Below, piece by piece: positions 22,863 to 35,387 of a stretch of 64,000 nucleotides of DNA; position 1 is the stretch's first letter, and each line of letters opens with the position of its first letter. The translations under genes were made by a program, and so were the position numbers. Origin of the DNA: Bradysia coprophila (Eukaryota > Arthropoda > Insecta > Diptera > Sciaridae); the NCBI RefSeq assembly GCF_014529535.1, contig NW_023503493.1, positions 17,020,001 through 17,084,000 of the forward strand, written 5' to 3'. Under the pieces are notes generated by a model, which was not told where the DNA came from, ran no database searches, and saw only the letters and a program-made list of their open reading frames with translations.

Positions 22863-25800
22863 GCTCTAGCCAAGAATTCCCAATATAACCATAGCTTAGC
22901 TTCATATTTTACTTTGATTTAATATGATCCTTTAGTTTGTTGTAGACCGATCGAATCAACATTGTCATACATATCTTACGGTATGGCAAATTTGACTCTG
23001 TTGCTCCACCTTGCTACAACATTTTGTCGACTCTTTTTATTGATTGATTTTAGTTCAGGAACAATTACGTAAAACAGTAGTTCCACGACGTCCATTTTTC
23101 CAGGGAAAGACTAGTAATATGAAAGGGTTGGCATGAATTGCCTAACTATAATGGAAACTGACTCTTCCTAGATATCACAAATACAGAATTTTTAGATGAA
23201 AAAGATACCACGGACGAGTTTACTCAGCTTTATGTCACATTCTGCAAAATGAGTTTTTTTTTCTTGGTTACAATTTCAAACTGAAAGGATTTTCTTAGAA
23301 GACGACTGCAGACTTAGTTTTTTGTAGTAGAAAAAATCATTTGAATTTCATTCGGAGCAAGACATTCAATATAAGATTAACTTACGTCCGTAGTTGCAAA
23401 TTTTTATTTATAGCCCGACCCAAAGCACGTAAAACTTTTAAAGTTATAGATACAGTACAGTAAATCTATACAATCTGAATTTTAGACCTCCTAATCCTAT
23501 AGAAGTTCGTGGTTGAGCAAATATTAACTCGTTTAGTAGAACTTCTTTTTAGTTTTTTCTTTTCTTTTTTAGGAACTCTTCAGCGTTCAGCTTGGTTAAA
23601 AATGACATTAAAAATAATTAAATCCAATTTTACGCTTTTTAACGTTGTACTATGAGTTTTAGTACGTAGTTTGATCAAAATCAAGCCTTTTTAGAACTTT
23701 CAAAGTATTTGGTAAAATGAACTTTTTTCTTAGTTAATCCAATTTTTATTCCATTTCATCCATTAAATCCATTGTATCAAATCTGTTCCACTGCTGCTAT
23801 GATTATATACACTTAAATCCATTTAATACCATTTAATCCAGAAGTGCGTCCCCCCTCGTTCTAGAGTCATACAGTAGAACAGTTTTTTTCTCCTTAGCAT
23901 GATATTCTTTATCAACAAACGATATTCAAAAACCTTCTTCAAAAACCCGTACGCCATACTCTCTAAATGGTATTGACCTGGCACGTTTGAGAGCGCCTAA
24001 TATGCAACCAATGAAAAGAGTCCAATGCCTACATTATTACGTATCCCTACAAAACCAGGATCAATGGTGTCAAATTAATCCAATGGTTAAGGAAAGACCG
24101 TTCATCTGTGATTTCACCTGCATAGACACATTCGATAAGCATATAATAAGCAGGAGAAGTGGTTAATATCGCAGCATTTCTTAAACATAAACACTAATCT
24201 TACGTCTTCAAAAATTATATCAATATCCTATTAGCGTTCGCAGTAGATACTATGGGCCAGCCCATGGAGTTCAGAGTTAATTAACAAAATTGGTACAAAG
24301 TTACAATACTTAAGTGAAGAATCGTTTCAATGGTCGTCCAAAGGAACAATGCCACTTTCTATATTAATAAACAATAAGCATATCCCTCTAGACATGCCCA
24401 TTCATCGAGCAACTAATAATATTCTTCTAAAAGGTTGAAAAAAAACTCGTGATTAAATAAACGACTTGCACTACTTCTATAGCAGGAAACATCATTTCTT
24501 ACATACGTTAAAATTAAGAACAATGACAGCAATTAATATTCAAAGTTGACAATGAAAACGAACTCAAATAAATAATTTATTTGAATACGAAAAAACCATC
24601 GCATACGGAACGCTTTTATTAACATTAAAGAAAAAACAGCTTGATTTGCCAAGAAAATTGAAGCAAAATTTATACGGGTCAACTACCCACTAATATTTAA
24701 AGAATTCCAACACTGCAACAAATTTTATTTATATAAAAAAAAGATGCCAACAAAAAAACAAAACAAAAAAACGTAATGAAAACACAAAATCGAAAAAAGT
24801 CGCTCAAAATCTCTTCCTTATCGCTTCATTCACATAATTTGTGTGTATGGCCACAAGAACATGGAAATCAAAGACAGGTGTGCGAACAGACCGGCTTTTT
24901 TAATTGCCTAAAATTTGTGAGTCTTTAACGCATGACAATATGATAAACAACACTCTCAACACTATCACATGACCGATAAAACAACAATGCTAAACTTTAG
25001 CAGAATAAGATATATTAAAAGGTGTATCCAACCCACCCACGAACGGTCGATCAATGAAAAGAAAGTTGCCAAGGAAATTTTTTTGTTTCGAATTTGCAAT
25101 CATCTTCAACAACATAAATGTCATTGCATTGTGAAAATCGACTAACAAGTGCGTTTTTCCACTTTTTTCATTCGGCTTTTCATGTTTTCTTTATTTTGTT
25201 TAACCGACGAAAATCCGCGCATACATAAATCTAATTTGAAAATGTGGGTTCTGTTTTGATTTTCGTTTTTCTTTTGTATACATCTTGTATATCCCGTGTA
25301 AATTGTGCGTGTATTTGTATGTTTAACGCATTTTCTTTAATTTAGCTGCCATACATTTTATTATACACACTGATTAGAACGAAACAGCGAAAAACTCTAT
25401 TAATAAAAGTGATCGTGATCTTTTCTCTTAATGTCGACTGACCCTTTTGGCTTAGTGCATAAAATTGTAAGATGTTGGCGAATCCATCGTTTCCCGCATA
25501 CAGCAATTACTCGTGTTTTTCTTTCATTCGCTTCGATCAGCTTAAAATAAACTACCCGACGCACATTTAATAAGATGACGGCGACGGCGTGTTAACGACG
25601 ACTTTTTCTTTTCAGTTTCCACAAATAATCGGAAAATTTTCTTCAGTTAGTGCTGCGTTTTCGTCGAGATTTAAGCTCCCGAACAAATTAACATTATTCA
25701 TCCATCTCTCCTACATAGAAAAAGTTGAATCTAAAATCTTTTTTTAATTGAAAAAAATAAAATAAATTAACGGTAGTCGTGTAGAACATTGTATACGTTG

Positions 25801-27525
25801 CGAAATTGAAGATAAATCCAAAGAACTTTAATAGCCCAAAAGTAACATTATCCAATTTTTTTAAGGTGAGAGTGACGTTAGTAATTATCACTTTTTTGAT
25901 GAAATTGAAGGTGTGCAATTTTTCGATGATATTGTATGTGGGTGTCCAACGGACGATAGGAAGAAAATTATTTAATTTTTCTTTTAATTTTATTGTGAAT
26001 ATGTTTAAGAATAAATCAACCATCAATGAGGAATTGAGTGCAATATTTAAAGTGATCAGAAAATTTATTTGAATTATTTTTTTCACATCGCTGGTTATGT
26101 AATAAAGCGCGTGGCATAGAATATCGTTAGAATGAGTTTTTCTCTAAATGTTAAACTTAAATCATCTAAACTGAATTTATGTGCGCCAACACATAAAATA
26201 TGGATATAATTTTGGATTTGAATGAATAAAAACGCAAACATTTAATTCATTTTTTGGCTAAGTATATTTTTTTCTGCTTAAGAATTAGTGGTTAGTGTGT
26301 CTACACACTTCCGCATATTAAAAATAGAAAAAAAAGATTTTCATTGTGTGTATATTGACTTAACTGCTGGCGAACTGATTTAAATAATTTTTCACGAAAA
26401 GCCGACGAGAAAAAAATGGTGGTCTCTCTACTATCCCCATTATACTAGTGATATCCCATATGGATCATCTCCGATATATGAGGCGTCTGGAACGAAAATA
26501 GCTATAATTTGGCTGTACATCATTCTTGAAACTTTCCTTGTATTTCCTTTTACATTTCGTTTCGGTTATACACATTTGTAATTCATGACCAGCAAGTGTG
26601 TTACAAAGTTAAATGAAACAAATTAAGATATATGCACAAGGAAAATGCAAATTGTTGTTTTTTTTGTTCCTTTTTTGTGTGTCTTCTCACTAGGCATTTT
26701 TACTTTCAATTAAAACGTCTGGTTTTATTGGGTTGGATACTTTAAAAATAGATGCTCGATACTTTGTACAAGATGAAAAGAAAAAATGTTTTTCTTATTT
26801 TGGAAAAAATTGTCAGTCTTTTTGGCACGAATTTACAGTGTTCCACTGGGCGATTAATTTATATTTCAAATTTTGCTGCATGAATATTATATCAACTTGG
26901 AATCAATTTTTGTATTAATCGCCGTTGTCGTTTATCCAGATGGCTGAGATTTTTATGACCGAAATAGATTGTTCCAGTCATCCCAATTGAATGCCTTTGA
27001 TGAAATTTGTTGCTAAGCGCATTAATTCGACATATAAAATAAGTAAATATTCAGAAATAAAATATTTGGCTGCTTATGCACTTTTAACCTTTCGTAGTCG
27101 ACACACACACACCAATTTATTTATCGAGTTTGTATGTTGATTTTGTTTCTTCAAAGTATATTTCTAACAGTTTGATGTAAGATCTTTGTAGTTTTACCAT
27201 TTAAACTTTTTTTACGAAACCTTAATAAACAAAAATTCATTGTTCAGCTGATAACAGATGATATCACAATCACATCTTTGAAAGAGTTAACTTCATAAGG
27301 TTCAGAAGTTTCTTAAATGAATAGTAATATTCGAGCGTTTATTTCGGATAATAATTAAGGAATTAGGAAGCTATGTTGTAACTTGATTGAGTTTACTTGA
27401 TATAAGCCCAAAACAGTACTCTCTTCACTATTGAATTGTTGTAGATGCATTAAAAATAGTTAATAAGTACGTATCTCTTGATTTTAGTCAATTTCGGCTT
27501 ATTGCAGCCAAACCTTAGAGAGTTA
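22863..27525. other. Gene-poor AT-rich stretch
   Basis: About 4.7 kb with no gene I can support. The longest frames (25694-26086 minus and 25806-26072 plus) overlap on opposite strands, are rich in Phe/Asn/Lys/Ile and lack splice or start context. No inverted repeat with clear ends was found by eye. Confidence 0.45.
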
Positions 27526-27747
27526 CCTAGAGAGGAAATTTGTACGACGATATTTGGTCCCAACATCAGTTTGTATAATATACACATTTCGTATAATTTT
27601 ACACCAATACATGTATGCGTTGACGCTATTTAGCTTTTGATAGTTCAATTTTCCCTCTTAATTAAGTGGGATAACACACATAACAATAAACATTTCGTGT
27701 TGAGACCACATATTTTACGTAATTTTGTTCGAAATTTCCTCTCTAGG
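27526..27747. mobile_element. TA-flanked MITE, 222 bp
   Basis: TIRs CCTAGAGAGGAAATTT and the reverse complement at the right, with TA directly outside on both sides (27524-27525, 27748-27749). Subterminal GGTC/GACC and further pairing extend the arms to about 35 bp. A TA duplication fits the Tc1/mariner superfamily. Confidence 0.75.
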
Positions 27748-27882
27748 TATGCCACTTAGAGCCAAACAGATTCGTATACAACTTTCCATGTAAAAATTAT
27801 TTCACAACTCAACTCTGAATGAAAATAAAAAGTCACATTTTCGTGTGTTGATAAAATGAAACAATAGTATTTTACATGACTA

Positions 27883-27986
27883 GGGATAAAAAGATGAAAA
27901 GTAGAGTTTTCGTGTGAATTTTGATGATCTGAGGCGAAGCCGAGGTCAATAAACACACGAAAAAGAGACTTTTCACTTTTTATCCC
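27883..27986. repeat. Hairpin repeat
   Basis: GGGATAAAAAG...AAAAGTAGAG and the reverse complement CTTTTTATCCC, with TTTTCGTGTG / CACACGAAAA inside. The loop carries GAGGCGAAGCCGAGG, reminiscent of the GAGCCGGAGGCGAG hairpins. Confidence 0.6.
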
Positions 27987-28001
27987 GAGTTATGTAATGG
28001 A

Positions 28002-28078
28002 TTTTACATGCTAAGGACGTCGAAAGAAGTGCTTTAAACATGAAAAGTACGGTTTTCGACGCATGTAGCATGTAAAAC
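28002..28078. repeat. Hairpin repeat
   Basis: TTTTACATGCTAAGGACGTC at the left pairs with GACGCATGTAGCATGTAAAA at the right, 15 bases after the previous hairpin. Confidence 0.6.
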
Positions 28079-28185
28079 ATTTTTTTATAGAAATTGATAA
28101 AAAGAAAAGAAAAACCAAACACAGACAGAATGCATATCGCATCTTTTACTTCATTTGGTTTGAGAACAAAAGATTTTTGGTGATA

Positions 28186-28240
28186 CACTATCCAGTTTCA
28201 GTACTCTATTTGGATTGCCATTCATGCTTGAAATGTGTTG
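28186..28240 (-). mobile_element. Half copy of the CAACGCACTTCAAGC MITE
   Basis: On the minus strand from 28240: CAACACATTTCAAGCATGA, then AATAGAGTACTGAAACTGGA as in the other copies, and GTGTATCAC. The partner terminus is not found. Confidence 0.6.
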
Positions 28241-28387
28241 ATAACACAAAATTAGGTGTGTTCTATTAATAATTAATTTGAATTTTTTTGTTACATTCTA
28301 GACCCATAGAACTTAGTAGCACATTTTACCTCTTTTTTTCAATTCTGACATAGGTGCAAATACACAAAATAGTACTTTTCCTATCGC

Positions 28388-28455
28388 ATGCTAAAGGACT
28401 TGCCTCCGGCTCGTACTGGAAACCACTCATTCGCTAAAAAAAAGTCCTTTAGCAT
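28388..28455. repeat. Hairpin element with GAGCCGGAGGCAAG core
   Basis: ATGCTAAAGGACTT and AAGTCCTTTAGCAT form a perfect 14-bp stem. The minus strand carries AGCGAATGAGTGGTTTCCAG and GAGCCGGAGGCAAG, matching the other two members. Confidence 0.7.
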
Positions 28456-29244
28456 AAGTTAGTTAGGAACAACATTTTATTTATAGTGGGCCGGAAATGA
28501 GCGATGAAGACGCGATATTTCAGCACTGGATAAACAAAAAATGTAGAAGAAAACAGGACCGTAGGAAATTGAAAGAATTGTGAAAAATTGCACTACGGCA
28601 ATGTTAGGTACGTGAAGAAATAGAGGCAAGGTGCATTTTTTCCGATTCGGTCGCACTCCAAATTTAGAGTGTATTTGGAATATTCTTTTAACGATTCAAA
28701 GTAAAATATTCCAAGTTTCGCTTTCTAATGAGACCGATTCTTTTAACTCTTCTTCTTTTTTTGGTTCCAACTAAATCAGATTGAAATAGTACATTAAATA
28801 TCAATGGGACAGATCATGTAAATGTTAAGCTCTAGCACGGAGTTTGAGTCCATCATTTGTTCTTTTGAAATGTGTGGTATTTACGAGGGGCAAACCAATC
28901 GACTTGCAACTATTTTTTTTAACGTGCAATTCTTTGCAACTCATTTTCTGTTTTTTTTTTTGAAAAAATTAAGCTTTACCGCTAAAGAAATAATAAATTA
29001 CCAACATCGATTTTCCTGATACCAAAAATTTTCAGTGTATTACCTTAATGCAATAGTCCAAAATTACCATGGGAAAATCTCCAATGTTTTGAGGTCAAAA
29101 ATTAACATGAGAAAACTTTCAGTGTTTTTTGGTCCAAAATTATTCAAGTACCGATTAAAATATTCAATAGTGCGGGAGAGATTTCCACCAATAAAAGAGT
29201 TACATTTACAACAATTATCTCGTCTTGATTGTTCTAGCTTTTTT
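28456..29244. other. Intergenic, nothing recognised
   Basis: Degenerate repeats of GTCCAAAATTA-type words near 29050-29140; no gene. Confidence 0.45.
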
Positions 29245-29406
29245 CAACGCACTGGAAGCATGAGTAATACTCTTAATAGAGTACTGAAACTGGACAGTGT
29301 ATCATACAAATTTTGGCACCGTAAAACAATTTGGAAAAAGTTTTCTTACAAAATAATACTCTATTTGGCAGTTGTCACTCAAAACACTTTTGTTTGAAGT
29401 GTGTTG
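29245..29406. mobile_element. MITE of the CAACGCACTTCAAGC family, copy 2
   Basis: Starts CAACGCACTGGAAGCATGAG and ends TTTGAAGTGTGTTG; inner blocks GAGTACTGAAACTGGACAGTG and ACTCTATTTGGCAG are shared with copy 3. The flanks show no intact duplication. Confidence 0.75.
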
Positions 29407-30982
29407 ATTTGATCAAAGATTATATTAAGTGGTTCACTGTTCACTAAGTAGTTGTTTGAGGGTTAGCTCAGGTATAGCCCTCTCGCTCGACAGTACTTTG
29501 GTTCAGGTGGACGATGAAAAATCATTAGAATTTATTTCTTACGCGTGCAACTCTTTTTCTTATCCTCAACTATTTTTTGCAACCATTTATTTTACCGTAC
29601 AACTCATTTCTAACTCTTTTTTTAAGTGCAACTCTTCTGAGTGGTTTGCACACGGTTTTACCACTACACTACCATGCGCCTGCATGTAGCAGCTTCCACC
29701 GTATAAACAAGTATAAATAGATTTGATTGTATGTGTGGATCAGCTGAAAAACAGCTAAAGCAAATTCATGCTGAAATTTCACTGCGTCTGACTGTAATAT
29801 TAGACAGTAAAATACAGATGGTTTTCGCTACTATTATTTTTGAAACTTTCTGATGAAATAATTGCTAATGAACTTCAATTCTTCGACAAATATATGCGAA
29901 CTTCTGTTCCGAAAATTACCTATCATCAATCAACATTGAGTTACTTTTGTCGTCTCAAATCTGAATGTCTAACACGATAACCTTTGCCAAATCTACGTAA
30001 TTGCATAACCCACAATATTAACGCTCATTGTAAAACCTCAAACATTATGTTAACGATTACCATATGTCTGTAATTTAAGTTTTGTATCAACCAATGCAAT
30101 GTTTATTGATAAAACATTGCAATTCATTATCCTAACGTTAATTTGTCTCGATCAACGCAAGGTAATGCAATTTTGTAGACTCATTTTTTTATATAAATTA
30201 AAAAGATGATGTCATCTGAGTAGAAAAAGACACACACACATCACTTCTTACTAATTTTCAAATGAATTTGCTGCTTAAACATTTCGGTCCATTGAATCAA
30301 ATTTAAAAATAATTTCATTTAGAGAACTTATCTTATTTATAAAATTAATAATTCTAAATAAATGAATTCGGTTAAGAGGAGTGGGTGTATTTTGATATTT
30401 TGAAGTGTAACGGCATTTTATTTTCATTCTGTGGACGTAAAGATTCATCTCCTCCAATTCTTCATATCACATAAATATCAATTTTAGATGTTTTAAGAAT
30501 TTAAGTCAGGAAGAAAAAAACAAATGTTGGCGCGTGGTTGTGCGTCGTGTATGCATCTTCAGCTATAAGCTACATTTAATCGAATGAAATTTTCTGTTAG
30601 TGAGATTAATTTCATTTTCATTTTCTTTTCCTTTCGGTCGATGATGTAGTTGATTTACATGCGATTTCCGACATTCTCGTGATGTGTGATACTTATGTTT
30701 TTGTTAAATATTGATCCATTCCAATGGCCAATGCATATAAAAATAGAAATTTAAAATTGAAACTTTGCTTTATTTCAATAGAGCCGAATCATTCACCTAG
30801 CATCATTATATATGAAAACATATGAAAGATATTGCGTCAATCCTAGTCTAAAAATAGCCGACAATATTATGAGCATTTTTGCAAGTGAAAGTTATTTCGA
30901 AATTAGAATTGTTTATTGTCTGTAAACGAAGAAAGAACACAGAAAAACTCAGTTAAAAAACGAATTTCTTTTTCAATTCCAG
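29407..30982. other. Intergenic or intronic, nothing recognised
   Basis: Probably intron or 5' flank of the exon that follows, since that exon starts at a splice acceptor. Two frames here (29035-29397, which overlaps the MITE, and 29429-29689) have no supporting feature. Confidence 0.4.
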
Positions 30983-31038
30983 AATATCCGAAATGCTTGA
31001 ATTAAAACACGAAACAACAAAATAAGATACGGTGACCG

Positions 31039-31663
31039 ATGTCTGGACCAAATCAACCTCCACGAGGTTGGCAACAACCCTTACAATCACCTATACAATA
31101 CAGACCGCCATCACCATGGGCGCCATCACCTCCACCAATAATATCCGGTCCACGGCGATCGGTAAATTCGCCAGCGCCAGGCACATCATCGGTTGGAATG
31201 TCTCCCCGATCGACGCCGATATCGCCAATGTTTGGCTCGCCTGGACAACGTGGAACTAGAGGTCCGCAAATACCGTGTCCACGTCCCAGATGGCCGGGAC
31301 CAGTACAGCCTGTATCACCGCATCAAAACATGGTTTCACCGTCTCCGATCGGAGTCAATGGACCGAAACCTTACGTTCGTCCCCCTTTTAGTCCTCCGCC
31401 TATAAACAACAATTACTCACGCGCTTCGCCAATAGTCTGTCAAACGCCACCAGAGTATTTGTATAGTGGACCCGCGCCGTATGAACCTGCGCGATACGAA
31501 TTCGTTGGAGCGCCACTAGAACCACCCCAACCAAAATCGTATATAATTTATGACGATGACGAAGATCAAGGACCGTCTACTGCTGAAATAATTGCTAATC
31601 AGTCACAGGATTATGTTGATGAAAAGCTAGCCGAATATCAAATGACCATAATGCAGCTTCAAG
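31039..31663 (+). CDS. First coding exon, Pro-rich then helical N-terminus
   Basis: The exon probably begins at 30983, after acceptor TTTTTCAATTCCAG, so an untranslated exon lies upstream. Coding starts at the ATG at 31039 and runs 208 codons to donor CAAG|GTGAGT, ending in phase 1. Residues 1-155 are disordered: rich in Pro, Ser and Gly with many SP and PP motifs. Residues about 165-178 are acidic (YIIYDDDEDQ). Residues about 180-208 form a helix with coiled-coil potential (DYVDEKLAEYQMTIMQLQ). GC content is clearly above the surroundings. I do not recognise the protein; a cytoskeletal scaffold is a guess. The next exon is not visible in the window; 52651 and 63485 may be alternative first exons of the same gene. 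Confidence 0.75.
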
Positions 31664-32429
31664 GTGAGTACATACATTTTTGCTGAATTATCTAAATTTG
31701 GAAGCTATTCGCTGTTCACTCACTGAAATATTTACTGAAAATACGAGCACTTGAAAAGTCATGGCTACGATATAAAGTTTAAGTGCTTGAAGAAGAACAT
31801 TTGAACGTTTTCAAGTGGAATGCACTCATAAATCTAAGAAAAGTTAAAATTATTTTCCATTCGTTTTACCTGCCGGATAGCATTGAATTCAAAATTGATT
31901 CACAGAAACTTTTCTCATTATCGCTTCTCAATTTTACAATTTCATAAATTTGCAACAATTTTCTGCACATTTTGTGTGTAGCGTGCGACGGTTACGCGTA
32001 ATTTTGTGTGGGCGAAATTATTTAATGTTGAGAAATATGAAAATGGAATAGTTAAATTTAATGAACGCAGTCGCTATTAAACATGCATTTAATGTCGCTG
32101 GGAATGTTCCAATTCTTATTTACGAACACTAATTTTGAGATAAATTTAAACGCGCATCTACCAATGATGATCTCTGTAACCGAAAACATGAATTACACCA
32201 GCTAAATGTCCTAATGATGCAGTCAGATCGAATTAAATAATTAATTTTGATTTTATGACCGATTTTTATTTGTCACTGTAATAGCTGTAATAGTTGGGAA
32301 ACTATAAAACTTTCGGTTTGTGTGTGAGATGGTTTTGAAGAAGACGTTGAACTTTGTAGCGAATCTTTTAGTTTTCCCTAAATTAGGTGGATTGACAAAA
32401 TGAAACAAAATATCAAAATTGGATTAGAC
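31664..32429. other. Intron or intergenic, nothing recognised
   Basis: AT-rich, no structure found apart from the donor at its start. Confidence 0.45.
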
Positions 32430-35387
32430 CAAAGCACCTAGCAGGGTAATAGAAAAAAATAAAGTAGTACTTGAATCGAAGTATGCGAATATTTCCATAC
32501 CTTTTTATCCCCGTACGAAGTACTGGGGGCTTATAAGATTAATATGCCGTTTGTAACATGTTGAATTGGAAGCAGACGGTAAGGGCAAAGCATTTGTCTA
32601 TGTTCATAGATAACGAATCCGCAATAAAACAAGGCATCAGAACAGTCGGAGCGTTTGCTGCGACTTAGCCCCGTACGACCCGTAATCCTATTTCGTCCGT
32701 AACCATAATACGTCCGTAGCCGTAATACGCCCGGAACCCTAATACGTCTACAACCCTCTAATGCGTCTGTTACCAAAATGCAAGTCAAGTTGGGCATGGT
32801 CAAATTTACTGAAAGTGTTCATTTTTAAAATTGCGCATAGCGCAATTACGAAAGCCCGTACGAAGTACCTCTCAAATAAAACCAACAATTTACGATATTA
32901 TTTTAGAAACCCAAAATTTTTTGCCAACTTTCTATTGGGTATTCAATTATCTCTCAAATGAAACAAAAACTAGCAAAATCGGTTGAGATTTACTCGATTT
33001 ATGTGCAAAAAGCACTTAGGGCCGAGTAGCGGCCTTAGTGCAAGGGCCCAAATTTGAAATTTTTTTTGCCATCATTCTATTCGGCATTCAATTATCTCTC
33101 AAATGAAACAAAAACTAGCAAAATCGGATGAGATTTACTCGATTTATGTGCAAAAAACACTTAGGGCCGAGTAGCGGCCTTAGTCCAAGGGCTCAAATTT
33201 GAAATTTTTTTCGCCACATTCTTTTCGGTATTCATTTACCTTCCATAAAAAACTAAATCTAGCAAAATCGGATGAGATTTACTCGATTTATGTGCAAAAA
33301 ACACTTAGGGCCGAGTAGCGGCCTTAGTCTAAGGGCCCAAATTTGAAACTTTTTTCTCCACGTTATTTTCGGTATTCAATTACCTTCCATAAAAAACTAA
33401 ATCTAGCAAAATCGGATGAGATTTACTCGATTTATGTGCAAAAAACACTTAGGGCCGAGTAACGACCTTTGAGCCCTCGCAACAAGCCCGGGTTGCATCC
33501 TACCCAAAAACAGCAACTTTGTTCTACTCGTCAATACCTTTCATTTGATATATTACAAGCAGCTATTGCGTGCGTATTTCGGTAGATATCGTCGAAAGAC
33601 TGAAAAACACCTATAGGGCCCTAGCTCTGGAAGGGCCGACCCTACCATGCCCATTTTCGAACTTGACCTTACTTTTGTCGATACCAATCGGGGAAAAAAA
33701 GAATTTTGAAAAAAGGTTGTGATTTGCTCCAGCTAGAGGGGTCACGGACGGACGGACGGACGGACGGACGGACATTTTTTTTATTGCAGATTCGTCATCT
33801 ATGAACATAACCAAATGCTTTGCCCTTACTGGCTGCTTCCAATTCGACGTGTTACAAACGGCATATTAATCTTATAAGCCCCCAGTACTTCGTACGGGGC
33901 TAAAAATGTCCGTCTGTCCGTCTGTCCGTCTGTCCGTGACCCCTCTAGCTAGAGTAAATCACAACCTTTTTTCAAAATTCTTTTTTTCCCCGATTGGCAT
34001 CGACAAAAGTAAGGTCAAGTTCGAAAATGAGCATGGTAGGGTCGGCCCTTCCAGAGCTAGGGCCCTATAGGTGTTTTTCAGTCTTTCGACGATATCTACC
34101 GAAATACGCACGCAATAGCTGCTTGTGTAAGATGCAACGCGGGTTTGTTGGGAGGGCTCAAAGGTCGTTACTCGGCCCTAAGTGTTTTTTGCACATAAAT
34201 CGAGTAAATCTCGTCCGATTTTGCAAGATTTAGTTTTTTATGGAAGGTAATTGAATACCGAAAAGAACGTGTCGAAAAAAGTTTCAAATTTGGGCCTTTG
34301 GACTAAGGCCGCTACTCGGCCCTAAGTGTTTTTTGCACATAAATCGAGTAAATCTCATCCGATTTTGCTAATTTTTGTTTCATTTGAGAGATAATTGAAT
34401 TCCGAATAGAATGATGGCAAAAAAGTTTTAAATTTGGGTCCTTGGACTAAGGCCGCTACTCGGCCCTAAGTGTTTTTTTGCACATAAATTGAGAAATTCT
34501 CATCCGATTTTGCTAGTTTTTGTTTCATTTGAGAGATAATTGAATGCCGAATAGAATGATGGCGAAAAAAGTTTCAAATTTGGTCCCTTGGACTAAGGTC
34601 GCTACTCGGCCCTAAGTGTTTTTTGCACATAAATCGAGTAAATCTCATCCGATTTTGCTAATTTTTGTTTCATTTGAGAGATAATTGAATGCCGAATAGA
34701 ATGATGGCAAAAAAAGTTTTAAATTTGGGTCCTTGGACTAAGGCCGCTACTCGGCAATAAGTGTTTTTTGCACATAAATTGAGAAATTCTCATCCGATTT
34801 TGATAGTTTTTGCTTCATTTGAGAGATAATTGAATGCCGAATAGAATGGTGGCAAAAAAAGTTTTAAATTTGGGCCCTTGGTTTAAGGCCGCTATTCGGC
34901 CCTAAGTGTTTTTTGCACATAAATCGAGTAAATATCATCCGATTTTGCTAATTTTTGTTTTATTTGAGAGGTAATTGAATACCCAATGGAAAGTTGGCAA
35001 AAAATTTTGGGTTTCTAAAATAATGTCGTAAATTGTTTTTTTTTTAGAGGTACTTCGTACGGGCTTTCGTAATTGCGCAATGCGCAATTTTAAAAATGAA
35101 TACTTTCAGTGAATTTGACCATGCATTTTGGTAACAGACACATTAGAGGGTTGTAGACGTATTAGGGTTCCGGGCGTATTACGGCTACGGACGTATTATG
35201 GTTACGGACGAAATAGGATTACGGGTCGTTCGGGGCTAAGTCGCAGCAAACGCTCTGACTGTTCTGATGCCTTGTTTTTCATAATGTCATTGCAAAATTA
35301 CCATTAAGGCTGCTAATGGTATTATTGGTATCAAAAAACTACTCTATTTGACGTGTAAAAACCTCTATTACCCTGCTAGGTGCTTTG
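32430..35387. mobile_element. 2.96-kb inverted-repeat element with tandem repeats
   Basis: Outer TIRs CAAAGCACCTAGCAGGGTAA and the reverse complement (24 bp matched), flanked by ATTAGAC and ATTAAAC (a 7-bp TSD with one mismatch). Inside, the left arm (about 32626-33780) and right arm (about 33896-35280) are inverted copies over more than 1 kb. Each arm contains direct repeats of about 100-130 bp with GGGCCGAGTAGCGGCC and CGATTTATGTGCAAAAA: about 4 on the left and 6-7 on the right. A block with CCCAGTACTTCGTACGGGG occurs at the outer left and again at the centre, in opposite orientations. No transposase. Confidence 0.8.
33746..33774. repeat. GGAC microsatellite
   Basis: About seven tandem GGAC units at the centre of the large inverted repeat. 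The right arm carries a variant GTCCGTCT array near 33908-33938. Confidence 0.85.

Noticed and set aside
25694-26086. 130-codon frame opposite an 88-codon frame
   Set aside because: Both strands are open because the DNA is AT-rich with few stop patterns; no domain or splice signal.
33611-34233. Frames at 33611-33814 and 33994-34233 as genes
   Set aside because: Both fall in the tandem-repeat arms of the large inverted repeat and translate its simple repeats.
32960-34990. Regular direct repeats that could suggest a CRISPR array
   Set aside because: Repeats are over 100 bp, the whole period is repeated with no unique spacers, and the genome is eukaryotic.
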